Assembly (NCBI GenBank): GCA_037176725.1
Contig: JAZBRS010000050.1
Coordinates: 14,464,001 to 14,528,000, forward strand
Reading direction: 5' to 3'
DNA from: Posidonia oceanica
Lineage: Eukaryota; Streptophyta; Magnoliopsida; Alismatales; Posidoniaceae
DNA length: 64,000 nt
The number at the start of each line of letters is the position of its first letter. The first letter of the stretch is position 1. The notes below the pieces were generated by a model. That model saw nothing but the letters and a program-made list of their open reading frames with translations. It ran no database searches and was not told the origin of the DNA. Position numbers and translations under genes: made by a program. Of the stretch, positions 33,621 through 45,788 are shown in pieces.

Positions 33621-35413
33621 GCGAAGTTTAGCTATACAGCTCGAGGAATGAGAACTCCTTCCGGAGTGAGAAGTGCTACTTCGATGCCTACCCCTTATCT
33701 GTTGAGTGCTCCATCAAAGTAGAGGGTCCATTGTTGAGTGGGAGACTTGGTGGCCTGTATTTCCAGTATCTCCTTATCAGGGAAGTCTGTCTGGACTGGT
33801 TGATAATCTTCTATTGGGAGTTCTGCCAGGTGATCTGCAATGGCCTGCCCCTTGACTGCCTTTTGGGACACATATTGCAAGTCGAATTCAGTGAGGAGGA
33901 GTTGCCACCTTGCCAATCTTCCAGAGAGGGTTGGCTTCTCGAACATATATTTGATTGGGTCCATTTTGGCAATGTAACAGACTTTATGGGCTAAGAAGTA
34001 GTGTCTCAACTTTTGAGATGCCCATACCAAGGCCAAGCAGTGCTTTTCTATGGGTGTATACTTCTCTTCATAACTCAGGAAAGTTCTACTCAGATAGTAG
34101 ATAGCTTTTTCCTTCTTCCATCCTCATCATGCTGAGCTAGCACTACCCCTATTGATGATGCAGTGGTTGCCACATAGAGTAGTAAAGGCTTTCCTGGCAC
34201 AGGTGCTGACAAGACTGGGGGAGTCATGAGATATGCTTTGAGTTCATCAAAAGCTTTCTGGCATTTCTCATCCCAGGTGAATTCCCTTCCTCCCTTCAGT
34301 AACTCATAAAATGGCTTACATCGATCTGCATGCTGTGAGATGAATCTCCTGATGAATTGTAAGCGGCCAATAAGTCCTCTGAGTTCCTTGATGTTCCGGG
34401 GTGGGGGCATCTGTGCTATTGCTCTGGCTTTCTGTGGGTCCACCTCGATCCCTCTTTTGCTGATGATGAAGCCCAGTAGCTTCCCGGCAATTACCCCAAA
34501 CACACATTTCTTTGGGTTCATTTTCAGCTGATATTGCCTTGCTCTGCTCAGCACCCTTCTTAGTGCCTCAAAGTGTGCCTCCCTTGTTCTTGATTTGACC
34601 AAGATGTCGTCAACATACACTTCCATGCAATCGTGTATCATGTCGTGGAAGATAGCCATCATCGCTCTCTGATATGTTGCGCCGGCGTTCTTGAGACCGA
34701 ATGGCATGACTACATAGCAGTATGTCCCCCATGGAGTGATGAATGACGTCTTTTCTTGGTCCTCCTCTGCTAGCTTGATTTGGTTGTAACTGGAGAAACC
34801 ATCCATGAAAGACAGCATCTCAAATCCTGTTGTATTGTCCACTAACAAGTCAATATGTGGCAAAGGGAAATCATCCTTGGGACAGGCGGCGTTGAGATTG
34901 CGATAGTCAATGCAAACCCGAACTTTCCCATCCTTTTTGGCCACTGGTACTATATTTGAGACCCAGCTGGGGTACACAACCACTCTGATGAATTTTGCTT
35001 TGTGGAGCTTGTCAATTTCTTCTTTGACTTTGAAGGTGAGTTCCGGCCTTAGTCGCCTCAACTTCTGCTTGACGGGCTTGGTTCCAGAGTTTAGTGGAAG
35101 CAGGTGTTCCACTAGGGCTGATTGCAGTCCAGGCATATCCTCGTATTTGAAGGCTAGCACATCCACAAATTCTTTCAAGATTTGGATCATTTCCTCCCGC
35201 TCTTCTGGGCTCAGGCTTGCACTTATGAGTAATGGTTTTGGCTCTTCAGCGGTTCCCAGGTTGACCTCCATGGTCTCTTCTTCAGCTGCCTTGGTTCGCT
35301 CAGCATATTTGTCCATGAGGTCCTTAAGGAGGTCGGAGTCAGCCTCTTGATCTTCTTCCTCATCACTGCAGCTCACCAGCTCATATACTTCGATACCTGC
35401 ACACTTCCCAAAC
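33621..35413 (-). pseudogene. E2 pol: reverse transcriptase and RNase H
   Basis: Minus strand. RT motifs read in order from about 35070: WVSNIVPVAKKDG, the CIDYRNLN block, FMDGFSSYNQI, PFGLKNAGATYQR, the YVDD active site at 34617-34606, then LLGFIISKRGIEV. A 1-bp indel near 34107 shifts the frame within RNase H; it resumes at 34036 (ALVWASQKLRHY) and runs to 33695. A TAG follows in the start of the second RNase H. The N-terminal side ends at 35413 where E3 is inserted, and the frame continues at 61335. Confidence 0.85.
35409..35413 (+). other. E3 target-site duplication, left copy
   Basis: CAAAC immediately before the 5' LTR; identical to 61330-61334. Confidence 0.95.
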
Positions 35414-38400
35414 TGTTGACACCCCATTTTGACAGGCTGAATTGATTGGAATCTTCTGGTGGCTTCTGAACCCAAACCTAGGTCCAAACCCACACCTTTC
35501 TTTTCTTCTTTCCCCTCAAAACAAGTCCAAACTCAACCTAAGATTACACCCCTTTCCCGAACCCAAAAACCATAGGAAAACTCACCCTTCCTAACTTAGC
35601 AAACCCACCAAAGAGCCCTCAAAATTTCAAATCAAAACTACTCCCAAAAATCCTAGAAAACTTAGGCAAAACTACCCTTTTTCTACACCTCAAAACCCTT
35701 CCAAAACCTTCTCAAAACTAAACCGAAATCCTAGGAGCAACACTAGGGACCATAGGCTACACACCCACCAAAGTTCACCCCTTTTCAAAACTTCTAAACC
35801 CTCCTTTTGCCTAAATTATCCTTTTCTCTCTCTTGGATTATTCTTTTCTCTCTCCTCTCTCTCTCCTGATTATCCTCATTCTTTTTCCCCCCTTTTCTCC
35901 CTCTTTTTTGCTTGGCTGTGGGCCCCCCTTGTGCTCGTATCTGTTCTCAATCTTATTCCTATTTTTATCTTATTTTTAGCATTTTCTTTGATTTTCAAAA
36001 AATTATTTTCTTTCAACTCCTCTCTTTCCTATTTATTCCTCCATTTCTCCCTTTTCCTCTCCTTTCTAATTTCCTCTTCTTTTCCCTTACTAAACCCCTA
36101 AAAATCCTTGAAAAACCTTCAAAATTCTGAAACAAAAGGAAAACAAACCAAAACCCTAAGAAAAATAATTAAAAAACATTAAACAAACAATTAAAAACCT
36201 AAACCTAACTAAATCTAGCCAAAATGAAAAATCATGAATGCAAGCTAAAAAATGCAAAACATACCAAAACAAAATGCTGTAAAATTAAGGAAAAAGCCAA
36301 AATGTAACCAAAACAAGCAAGATTAAAAACCCTACCAAAAAACAATCAAAAACAATTCCTAAAAAGAAAGGAAAACAATTAAGAAATGCTAAGGCAAATA
36401 ATTAAGAAAAAGAGAAACCTAACTTAACAAATCTAAAAAGAATAATTTGAAGACTTAATTAAAAATAAAAACAAACAATCAAGAATCCAAAAACACTTAA
36501 CCAAAAACTTAACAAGAAAACCCTAATTAAAAAAATTAATTAAAAGAACTCAACAAACAAAAATAAAAAACAAATCAAAAGACTTAAGCAAGAAAGTCCA
36601 AAATCAAAAATCTAAAACCCACTCTAGTTAATTTAAAAACAAACTTTAAAAACCCTAACTAACACCCCAAGTACTTAACAAGGAAAACATAATTAAAAAA
36701 CAACTAAAAAAACTTAACAAACATTTAATCAAAATCAAAACAAATCAAAAGCAAAGAAAACCCTAAAAACCCTAATCAAGACTGAATCTCTCTAAACCCA
36801 ATTAATTAATAAAAAACAATCATTAAAAAAACATAATCAAGGTCCCAACTTAAAACACAATCACTCTAAGAAACTTTCCTATTTTTATCTTATTTTATTT
36901 TATTTTTATCTAATTTATTTCTCTCCTTTCTCTTCCTCCTTTCTTTCTTTCTTTCTATTTTTCTTTCTTTCTTTTCTTTCTTCTTTCTTGGGCCCAGTCT
37001 GGCCCGTCTCCCCTCCTCCCTTCTTTTCTTGCTTTCTTTTCTTTTCTTTTCTGTGCGCAGCCCGGCCCACGACCAAACTCCTCATCTTCCAGCCTTCTTC
37101 CTCTCCTTCTCCTCCCTCTGTTTTTTTTTTTCTTCTTTTTTCTCTGCCAGCCTTCTGCTACAATCGACAGCACCATCCTTCCAGACCTGCCGTCCTTGCG
37201 CGCCGCACGACCTCTGCCCAGGCTGGACCGGCGTGCGCGGCTCTCTTCCCGTGCACCCTGCAATCTCTTGCCATCGCCTCTCCGAGCAATTAATGGCAGC
37301 TGAACCTGCAGATCAAAACCCAACAAAACCAGCTCTAGAACGAACCAGAAAACACACCCCTCACTGCCCAGAACCTCCTCTCCTCTTCCTTGTGTAATCC
37401 CTAGCCGGAGAACCCAAGAATTCACCTCCTTTCTCTGCCAGAAAAATCAGCATTTCCTCCTCCTTGATCCCACTGCAAACCAGAACCTCAAACACCTTCC
37501 AAATCTCTCCCAATTCCTCCCCCAATCTCACCTAAGCTTCCAGCACTACAGTCCTTCCTTCCACGCCCGAAACCATCCCAAAATTTACCCCCAATCACCT
37601 GATATCACCCACAGAACCCAACTGCACTTCCTTCGAAAATTCCCGACACCTCAGACCACCAAACTTCCCCAAAATCCTCCCAGCTACTCACTAGAACATC
37701 ACCCCTCCAGCACCCAAATCCCCACTCCAGCAGCTCACCACAGACCGCTTCCTCTGCCACAAACAGTTGCCCGCTTTTCTGATAAAAAATCCCTTCACCT
37801 GCAAACTTCATCCACAGACCTCCACGACCCTATCTTAGCCTCCAGAAACCTTCACCCAGCATCCAGAAGCCCACCGGAACCTCCTGTTCGGCCCGAGGAG
37901 CAACACAGCACTCCACCCACCTCCGACTGTTCCTGCAACACCCAAAACTTCAGTTCCTTCCGCCAGTCTGCAGAGCTTCCATCCAAGCGTTCAGCAAGCA
38001 CCGGAGGATCACGTGGAGCAGATCCCGACGCTCGTCTGCCACCGACAATGCGTCCAGCACTCAGACGACCCTCGCCGACTTCTGTAGCAGCCTCCCACAT
38101 CGGGGGGACACTCCGGACGTCCAATCAGGTATCCCTTCCTCCCATTAGCCTAGTTTCTTCCCCCACATGCTCCCCAGCCTTTTAGAATAGGCTTCAGTTC
38201 CCTTCTACCCGAGGTCAGCGCCGCCGCCACCCTTCTTCTCCGGTGAGCTCGAAGACTAGAACCGCCGCTCCAGTTGTAGAACGACCCGCCGATGCCACCC
38301 AGACCTCCGCGCGACCTCTAGGAGTGCAGCCGTGCCTCCAGATCCCGCCGGCGTCGCCCTAATCTTCCGGTCTGCTTCAAAATCCCCTGTAGGCCTCCGC

Positions 38401-39164
38401 CGTCCTCTCCAGCCAGCTTCAGGCCGCGTCACGCCGTGCTGACACCGCCCAGGCCTCCGTGCTGCTCCGGCGAAGGCTCCCAGCACGCCAGTGCCGCTCG
38501 AGCAGGCTTCCTCCGCCGGCACCAAGCCCTGGTAGCCTTTGTGCTACAGTGGCTTCTTCGCCGCCTGTCCACTGTTCATTTATTTTAGTTTAGCATACAA
38601 ATTTTACCAAAAATTGCATATTTACCTTGCTTTTAGTCTTATTTGCCTTCCAGTCCTGCTAGTTTAAGATTTATTTAAATCTGATTTAAAACCTTATGAA
38701 ATTGCATTAAATATTTATAGTTTTGCTTATTTACACATCAGTCCGCTGGCAGTTCTTTTTTTTTAGTTTAGGTCCTGCAACTTTGTTTATTACTCTTAGG
38801 CCCTTTTCCGCATTTTTCCATGCATTGCACCCATGCATCATTGCATTTAGCACTCTTTTCACACACTTAAGTATGTCTAGCTCCCCTGAACATGGGAGGA
38901 CCTGTTTTGCACACCCTTAGGCCCCCTTTTACACTTAGATCTTATCTTCTCCCCTGTTCTGGCCTCCTGGCTTGAAGTCTGAATGCCTTCAGATCCGGCC
39001 GTTGGATCTTCTCAACTAAGCTACCTGGGCGACCCCGGCGGAGCGTTCTTCAGCATGGACCAATCAGATTTCAGATCAGGCATCAGATTTCCAAGGTAAG
39101 CCCTCTTGAACTTCGGTAGCATCTTTCGCATATCATTCGCATTGCATGGCTTTTACACGCTCTT

Positions 39165-39960
39165 TTTCGCTTTGTTTCTTGCACCGTTTTGCGTGCCCGA
39201 CTTTGTTTCTTGCACCGTTCTGTGTGCCGCTTTGTTTTTTACGCCGTTTTGCGTGCTAGCTTTGTTTCTCGCATCGTTTTGCGTGCCAATTTTATTTCTC
39301 GCATCGTTTTGCATGCCGACTTTTTTCCTCGCACCGTTTTGTGTGCCACTTTGTTTCTTGCACCGTTTTACGTGCTTGCTGTGTTTCTTGCACCGTTTTG
39401 CGTGCCACTTTGTTTCTCGCACCGTTTTGTGTGCCGCTTTGTTTCTCGCACCGTTTTGCGTGCCCGACTTTGTTCCTCGCATTGTTTTGCGTGCCGTTTT
39501 GTTTCTTGCACCATTTTGCGTGCCTGCTTTGTTTCTTGCACCGTTTTGCATGCCCGACTTGTTTCTCGCACCGTTTTGCGTGTCGCTTTGTTTCTTGCAC
39601 CGTTTTGCGTGCCGCTTTGTTTCTTGCACCGTTTTGCATGCCCGACTTTGTTTCTTGCATCGTTTTGCGTGCCTGCTTTGTTTCTTGCACCGTTTTGCTT
39701 GCTGCTTTGTTTCTTGCACCGTTTTGCTTGCTCGACTTTGTTTCTTGCACCGTTTTGCGTGCCCGCTTTGTTTCTTGCACCGTTTTACGTTCTTGCTTCG
39801 TTCTTGTGCCGTTTTGCGTACCGGCTTTGTTTCTCACACCGTTCTGCCTTCTCGTTTTGCTTCTTGCATTGTTTTACGTTCTTACCTCGTTCCTTGTATC
39901 GTTTTGGGTGTCGACTTCGCTTCTCGCACCGTTTTGCGTGTTTTACATTGTTTTCTCTCG
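39165..39960. repeat. 28-31-bp tandem array in the 5' LTR
   Basis: About 27 units of TTTGTTTCTTGCACCG then TTTTGCGTGCC; each carries GCAC-N8-GTGC or a variant. All reading frames stay open, giving spurious ORFs on both strands. Confidence 0.85.
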
Positions 39961-40465
39961 CATGTCGCCCGCATTGCCTTTTTTCACCGTTGTTTTGCTT
40001 TATCGCCCGCATTTGCATATAGGGTAGTGATGCTTACTGCCTGGATTTCTCACGAGCCAGGTTTCGCCCGGTTCGGAACACAGATAGCGTTGCTGAGCGC
40101 TTAGATTGCACGTTTAATTCCTTGCATTGCATTCCATCACTTAGAGCACACCTTTGAGCATTTAGATAGGCATTCATCGGCACTTAGGTATTCAAAGTCT
40201 GCATTTCCCTGCGTATGCGAGCGTAAGCCTAGAAAGACCGATTCTCGGGCGTGTCGGGGGTGCCTAACACCTTCCCCGCACGTAACAGGAGTCCTTGCCC
40301 TCTCTCTTGGCCTGCAATGACCATATTGCCCTTATCCTAGGCACGAGTCACGTCATTTGCATCTCATTTCTTTTGCATTGCCTTGCATTGCATCTTTTGC
40401 TTGGTTTTGCGTGATTATTCACGCATTTCCCCGGTTTTCCTTGTCTCCCGATCTAATAGACTTGG

Positions 40466-40476
40466 TGGCGACTCCG
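40466..40476 (+). other. PBS-like sequence inside U5
   Basis: TGGCGACTCCG, matching the first 11 bases of the canonical PBS, 176 bp upstream of the real PBS. Counterparts lie at 61156-61166 and, shorter, at 13906-13915. Confidence 0.5.
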
Positions 40477-40641
40477 ATTTTGTCTTATCTTCTTCTTTTC
40501 TTCCCCTTTTCCCTTTTTTTAAATGTTTTCGAGTTAAGTCTTCCTTCTCGGACATAGCCGTTAATAGTGAGCCTGATTCTGATCGGTGCACGCGAGCTTT
40601 GGCAATGTGCATGGACGATCTGAACACTGGGATTACTACAG

Positions 40642-40659
40642 TGGCGACTCTGCTGGGGA
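40642..40659 (+). other. E3 primer binding site (tRNA-Arg type)
   Basis: TGGCGACTCTGCTGGGGA, one base after the LTR end; one base different from the E1 PBS. Confidence 0.9.
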
Positions 40660-41967
40660 AACCAGACTCCGGCTTTCGCTTTGGCTTTGGCTCGCTCGCA
40701 TTCTGCTTGGAATTTGCCTTCTTTGTTTGCCTTTGTGTTTCCTTTGCCTGTTTTGCTCGTTTTCCTGTGCAAACTCCTGGCAAGCCGCCCCATGGCTACT
40801 CCGCTTTGGCTTTGCACTCCCTTTGCTTTGGTTTGCGCTCCGTTTTGCTCTGCTTTGCCTCTGTTGTTTGTTTGCTGGCTTATTTCCTTGCTTCTGCTCT
40901 TGTTTGCTTTACAGCTTACCTGTTTTTACTTTCTTTATCCCTTTGCCCTACTATTGCTTTATTTCCTACACAATGCATGTCTACAAACTTGTTTGGCAAC
41001 AATGCATGCCTTTTGAATGATGAATGCTTTCTTTTACACATTTGCTATGTCACTACGCACGCACATGCCCTATATATATGCCTTTTGACATGATGAATGC
41101 TTTCTCTTCACTATCATGCTCACATACACTCGCACATGCCATGCACTTGCCTTTTGCTCTGTTGTATGTTGTTGCTTGCCATATTTGGTTGATTTTCTTC
41201 CCTTTTGCACATGCCATGCCTAGGATAGTAGAGACTGATTGCTTTTTCCTGTGGTTAATTAAAAATAGCAAGTAAAAATAAAATCTAGGGTTAACTAGAG
41301 CCATCAACACACTTGCACCCTCCTGGAGTTAATAATATACGCAAGATAAAAGACTTTAATCATTTGCATCAAGCATCATATAGGGCATGCATCTTCTCAT
41401 CTGAGTCCACCTATTAGTCTGCGAAGGATGGTTCTGGCCTCTCACTCCGATGCTTTGGCATGGTGTGGGTCGGTCGGTCTGTCCCCCTTTGTCAGGGGTC
41501 GTGTCGGTGCTAATGGAGGGTACTTCCTACGCTTAGGCGAGGTTGAGGCCACCAACGCACCACCCTGTTATTACCTGAGCTTTGGGCCGGGAGTTAGACA
41601 AGGGACCTACTTTTCTGACCTGAGTCGGTGACCCGTACACTTGTGGATATCCGGAGTAGACTACCTGCTAGGAAACACTAGATTGGTGAGAGAGAGCATG
41701 CTAGAAAGCATACATGTCATTCATGCCACGACTTAGTGCATTTGCATTTCATTTTCGGTTCCAAATCCCGATTTTCTGTTGTGTCCTAAACAGAGTTCAG
41801 TAAGCGATTTCCTTAGCTGGAGCTCAGGTTCCTCCCCTTGTTGACACCTCTGCTGAGACACCTGTGCTCGACCATCTCCTTCTGAGCTATTCGCCTTTGC
41901 GAGCATAGCTCCTCGTAGAGCCCGTCCGTTTTTCACTCGTCGCAGCCCCGTTTTGACTCGGTCAGCA
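40660..41967 (+). other. E3 untranslated leader
   Basis: 1.3 kb between PBS and the gag start, aligned in its second half with the E1 leader. No supported gene. Confidence 0.6.
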
Positions 41968-44567
41968 ATGGCCCAGCACACCGTCGAACCCCCGCTTACC
42001 CTTGCCTCAGAGGTGGTTTCCGCTCCGGCCCCTCCGACTCCCGTTTCTAACCCCTCTGTGTCCTTTGTGACGCCAGGATTTCCCTCTCTGTCGTCTGGAG
42101 CACCCCAGTTTGCTGTGGGACAGTGGTAGACACTCACTCCTCCTGATCCGGTCGCCGAGTCCATCTTGATGACCATTACTCGCATTCCGGAGGCGCCTCT
42201 GACCCCACCTTCTCAGGGATTTGTCGCTTTTGACACCCCTTCTGCTGCTGCGGCGACTCTTGCATTAGGACTTCAATCTCCTGGACAGTCCGGATCTCTT
42301 GGCTCTGGCCCCTTGCCGGCGCTGCAATTCAGAGTTCTCACCGATGGGACACCTGAAGAGCAGTCCCAGCATATGATAGACACTATCCAGCGGCTACAGG
42401 GTATGGCTCTATCAGTCCACCCTTCTTCCTTTCCTGTTGGTCCTGAGGTTCCTGTGCGGCCTGCTCTTGCACATCATGCATTGCACTCTACACTTCTGCC
42501 TAGACCGTCGTCTCAACTGCTCACAGTTCCGGTGATGGGGGCACGTATCCCGCCTCTTGCATCTGCACCGCACCACACACAGCATGCACCTCCGCCACCT
42601 GGTGGCCAGTCATTCGGACTGGTGGGAGCACAGTATCTCGCAGGCCCGCCCCCCGGCACCGCACCGGTGCGGCCGCTGTTGCTCCAGCATTCTGCACCCA
42701 TCGCACAGCATACCATCTATCCTCCCCCTTGCATCAGGTTCAGAATTCCACATGCATCCCCCCTTGCACTCCACCACAGCACGGGTATGCCGGCCATCAC
42801 CTTGCGTCACCAGGTGATGTGGTGGTAGATCCGGAGGAGCACCTCGGTGCGACCCAATCGGCATACGTGGTCCCTGCCCCTGCTACCCCATCACCTGTGG
42901 CAGCCATTCCAGACCCCATCAACAACAGGATGGATGTTCTGAAGAAAGCACTGCGTCTAGTGCAGGGCACAGACCACCAGACCTATCAGTTCCGAGACCT
43001 CTGCTGTTTCCCAGAGGTGATACTCCCTCCAAAGTTCAAAATCCCGGACTTTGAGAAGTATGATGGTAGGGGCTGCCCTATAGCCCATCTGAAGGCGTAC
43101 TGCGGTGATCTCACCCAGCTTCAGGCTGACGAGAGGTTGCTGATCCGCCTGTTCCAAAAGAGTTTGTCTGGTCCAGCCCTCTAGTGGTTCACCTCACTTG
43201 ACATGTTTGCAATTAGGACATGGAACGACCTAAGCCAGGCGTTCTTGGAACAGTATTCCTTCAACCTCGATCTGGTCCCAAAGCACGCGGACCTGATCGC
43301 AACCAAGCAGAATCCGGGCGAGCCGTTCGGGGAGTACGTCGGCCGCTGGCGTGCCCTTGCTTCGCAAGTTCGAGATAGGCCCTCTGACGAGGAGTCTATC
43401 GAGATCATTATAAAAGGGGCACAGCTGTCCACCGGAGCTTTGCTTAGCATCCAACCTGTCACAACCTTTACAGCAATGATCCGAGCTGGGACTCGCGTAG
43501 AGAGTTCGTTGCGGAGTGGTAACTTCCCCGCACTCTCTGTGCTCGCCAAGTAGGCCCCCGCCAGCAGTAACAGCAGCAGCAGCAGCACCATCAACAACAA
43601 CAATGGCATCAACAACAATCGTCCCAAGAGGAAGGATCCGTGGAAGCCCGTTGTTGCATACGTCGATTCCCCTGCTGTGCCTGTTCGTCTGGCGTCCCGG
43701 TCTGCCCCTCCTTAGATCTATTACGCACCTGCACCTAGGACACACCCCACACCACAAATCACTACCACCGCTCGACCGGTCTATCCTGCCGTACCGGTTC
43801 AGCAAGGACAATTCCAGAGGCTGAGACGGCCACCCGTTGAGAAGCAGAAGTTCGCCCCACTGGTGGAACCGCTCACCGCCGTCCTCCCGAAGGTTGCGTC
43901 ACTCCTGAAGTTTTCGGAGGTTCGCCCGCCACCAAACCCACTACCGCATTGGTTTAAGGCGAACCTTTTCTGCGATTTCCATCGAAACGTCAGGCATTCG
44001 ACTGATAATTGCTTCACTCTCCGGAATGCTATCCAAGATTTGATCGAATCGGGAACGATTGTGATCGACACACATGAGGCGTCCATTTCTACACCATCTC
44101 ATGCATCTGCATCAGCTTCTATCCCAGCTAATATTGTTCGCCAGCCCCTGCCGGAGCACTCCTATTCAGGAGGCGCAGGGACCTTAGGAATCCATTCTCT
44201 TTTTCCTTCTGGATCTCCCACATCTGTGGTAGATCCTTCTGAGCTTATCCATGATGTTTCTACTCCCTTTCTGGTCTCTCTTTATCTTGCTGCTGTCGCC
44301 GGCTCTGAGTCGGGCGTTCATATGATCCGACCGCGCACCAGGCCGGAGCGTTCTTCTACACCAGCTGCCATGCTTTCTCGGGCCCAAGCCCTAGTACACC
44401 TGCTAGGTAACCCGCAGCCAGTATCCCCAATACATCTCCTAGCCAGACCTCAACTAGGGTCTCCTGTGCACCTGTTAGCAAGACCTCAATCCCCACCCCG
44501 TTTGCCTTCCTAGCAATCCCCATATCCATACCCTCCTCAACCGATAGGCACCCCTGTAGCCCCTCTC
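41968..44567 (+). pseudogene. E3 gag, interrupted
   Basis: Start ATG at 41968 (same position as the E1 start). The frame shifts once by a 1-bp deletion at about 42721-42733 relative to E1. It carries TAG at 42127, 43182, 43551, 43713 and 44511. Domains: a Pro-rich N-terminus; the gypsy gag core 42980-43540 (GEPFGEYVGRWRALASQV); an Asn/Ser run; a C-X2-H-X4-H-X4-C zinc-knuckle variant starting at 43971; and a Pro-rich linker. Gag would form the particle. In E1 four of these five stop positions read CAG, so the stops are base transitions, not old divergence. Confidence 0.85.
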
Positions 44568-45788
44568 GTGCTCGCTGCACGCGCTCTCGTGGTTATTAAC
44601 CTAACTCGGGATACCCATCGCGTACCTTACAGCTACGCCACAGAAATGTGTGCGGAAGTGACGCGATCGGGGAGGGTCTACAAACCCCCAACACCAGTGG
44701 CTAGACCTAGTCATCCAGAACCTGCAACACCTCTTCCCTTAGGCCAGCCTACAACCCTACCACCTTCAGGCCAACCTCTTGAATCCACCATAGCTGAACC
44801 TGTCCCCAAGGCCACGCTCCCTACCGCCAAGAAGGGCCAGCCCAAGGTCGACATTACTTCCCAACACAAAAAGGTTAAAGCCGACATATCCATTTGGGAC
44901 CTGATACACACTTTTGCTGAACACCGTGAGGCTTTTCTTCGCGTGTTCCAAGCTGCCCATGTGTCCCAAACCATAGAACCCGCTGCCTTGGAAAGCATGG
45001 TTGGAATGATTGCAGAACCCCAGGTCATCACTTTCACGAGTGATGAGTTACCTCCGGCGGGGATTAATCATAACCAACCCTTGTTCGTCACGGTACAATT
45101 CAAGAACTTTCGCATTCCCCTTGCGCTGGTCGATAATGGGTTAGGCCTTAACGTCTGTCCCTTGCGAACAGCAACTAAGCTCGGATTCAAGGCCGAGGAC
45201 ATTACTCCGGCTGTAAAGGGAATGACATCTTTTGATAATACCCACCATGACGCTCTAGGGATTCTGATTATTCCTCTTATCATTGGTCCGGTCACGTTCG
45301 ATGTGGAGTTCTACGTCGTTGACTTGGAGCCTAATTTCAACTTTCTGCTTGGGCGCCCTTGGCTCCATAAGCATCAGGTTATCCCCTCGACCCTCCATCG
45401 CATGATCAAGTTTTGCCAAGGTGACGATGTCATCGTTGTCATGGCAGAGAATTTTGAGAAGGAGCGGATCGAGGCAATCTCCTCTGTCTCTTCACGGACT
45501 GTCCCTTTTGACCTTGAACTCTCAAAAGCTTTATACCACGTTAATCGGTGTGAGCCGGTTAACTTTTTACTAGACCTTGAACATGTCAACTCCTTGGCCG
45601 TTCACAACAACCCTTTTTAGATGGTCGAGAACGTCTGTCACAGGTGGGGCTACATCAAGGGGATGCTACTCGGGCGATACGGCCAGGGAATCGCTGAGCC
45701 GATCGTGGCGGAAGAGCGAAGAGACAATGAGGGTCTTGGATACGACCCACAAGCTGACGAAAGTAAGCGCCCGCAAGCGAAGAATTGA
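44568..45788 (+). pseudogene. E3 protease and G-patch-like segment
   Basis: The protease has active-site triplet Asp-Asn-Gly at 45132-45140 (not Asp-Thr/Ser-Gly), preceded by NFRIPLALV and followed by NVCPLRTA, with a LLGRPWL block near 45345. TAG at 45618 and TGA at 45786 interrupt a downstream stretch with GYIKGMLLGRYGQG and EGLGYDP, resembling a degenerate G-patch. The E2 protease in the same place has the regular triplet, so the Asn form is shared only by E1 and E3 here. Confidence 0.75.

Larger units (their letters stand above)
35414..40640 (+). repeat. E3 5' LTR
   Basis: 5227 bp. It has a pyrimidine-rich start, an A-rich block (36130-36880), a C/T-rich then GC-rich block (36890-38580), a 28-31-bp tandem array (39165-39960), and a U5 end homologous to the E1 LTR end (GTCGGGGGTGCCTAACACC at 40252 and at 13731). 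An 11-bp deletion near 35568 distinguishes it from the 3' LTR. Long ORFs in it are repeat artefacts. Confidence 0.95.

Noticed and set aside
36130..36800. CCCTAA-containing stretch as interstitial telomere repeat
   Set aside because: Occurrences are scattered in an A-rich LTR block and not tandem.
36955..38525. Several 90-156-codon ORFs in the GC-rich part of the E3 LTR
   Set aside because: Low-complexity translations, present in both LTRs and without domains; expected in GC-rich non-coding sequence.
39106..40104. 332-codon ORF and its overlapping partners on both strands (also 59786-60784)
   Set aside because: Created by the 28-31-bp LTR array; all frames are open, with no start context or domain.
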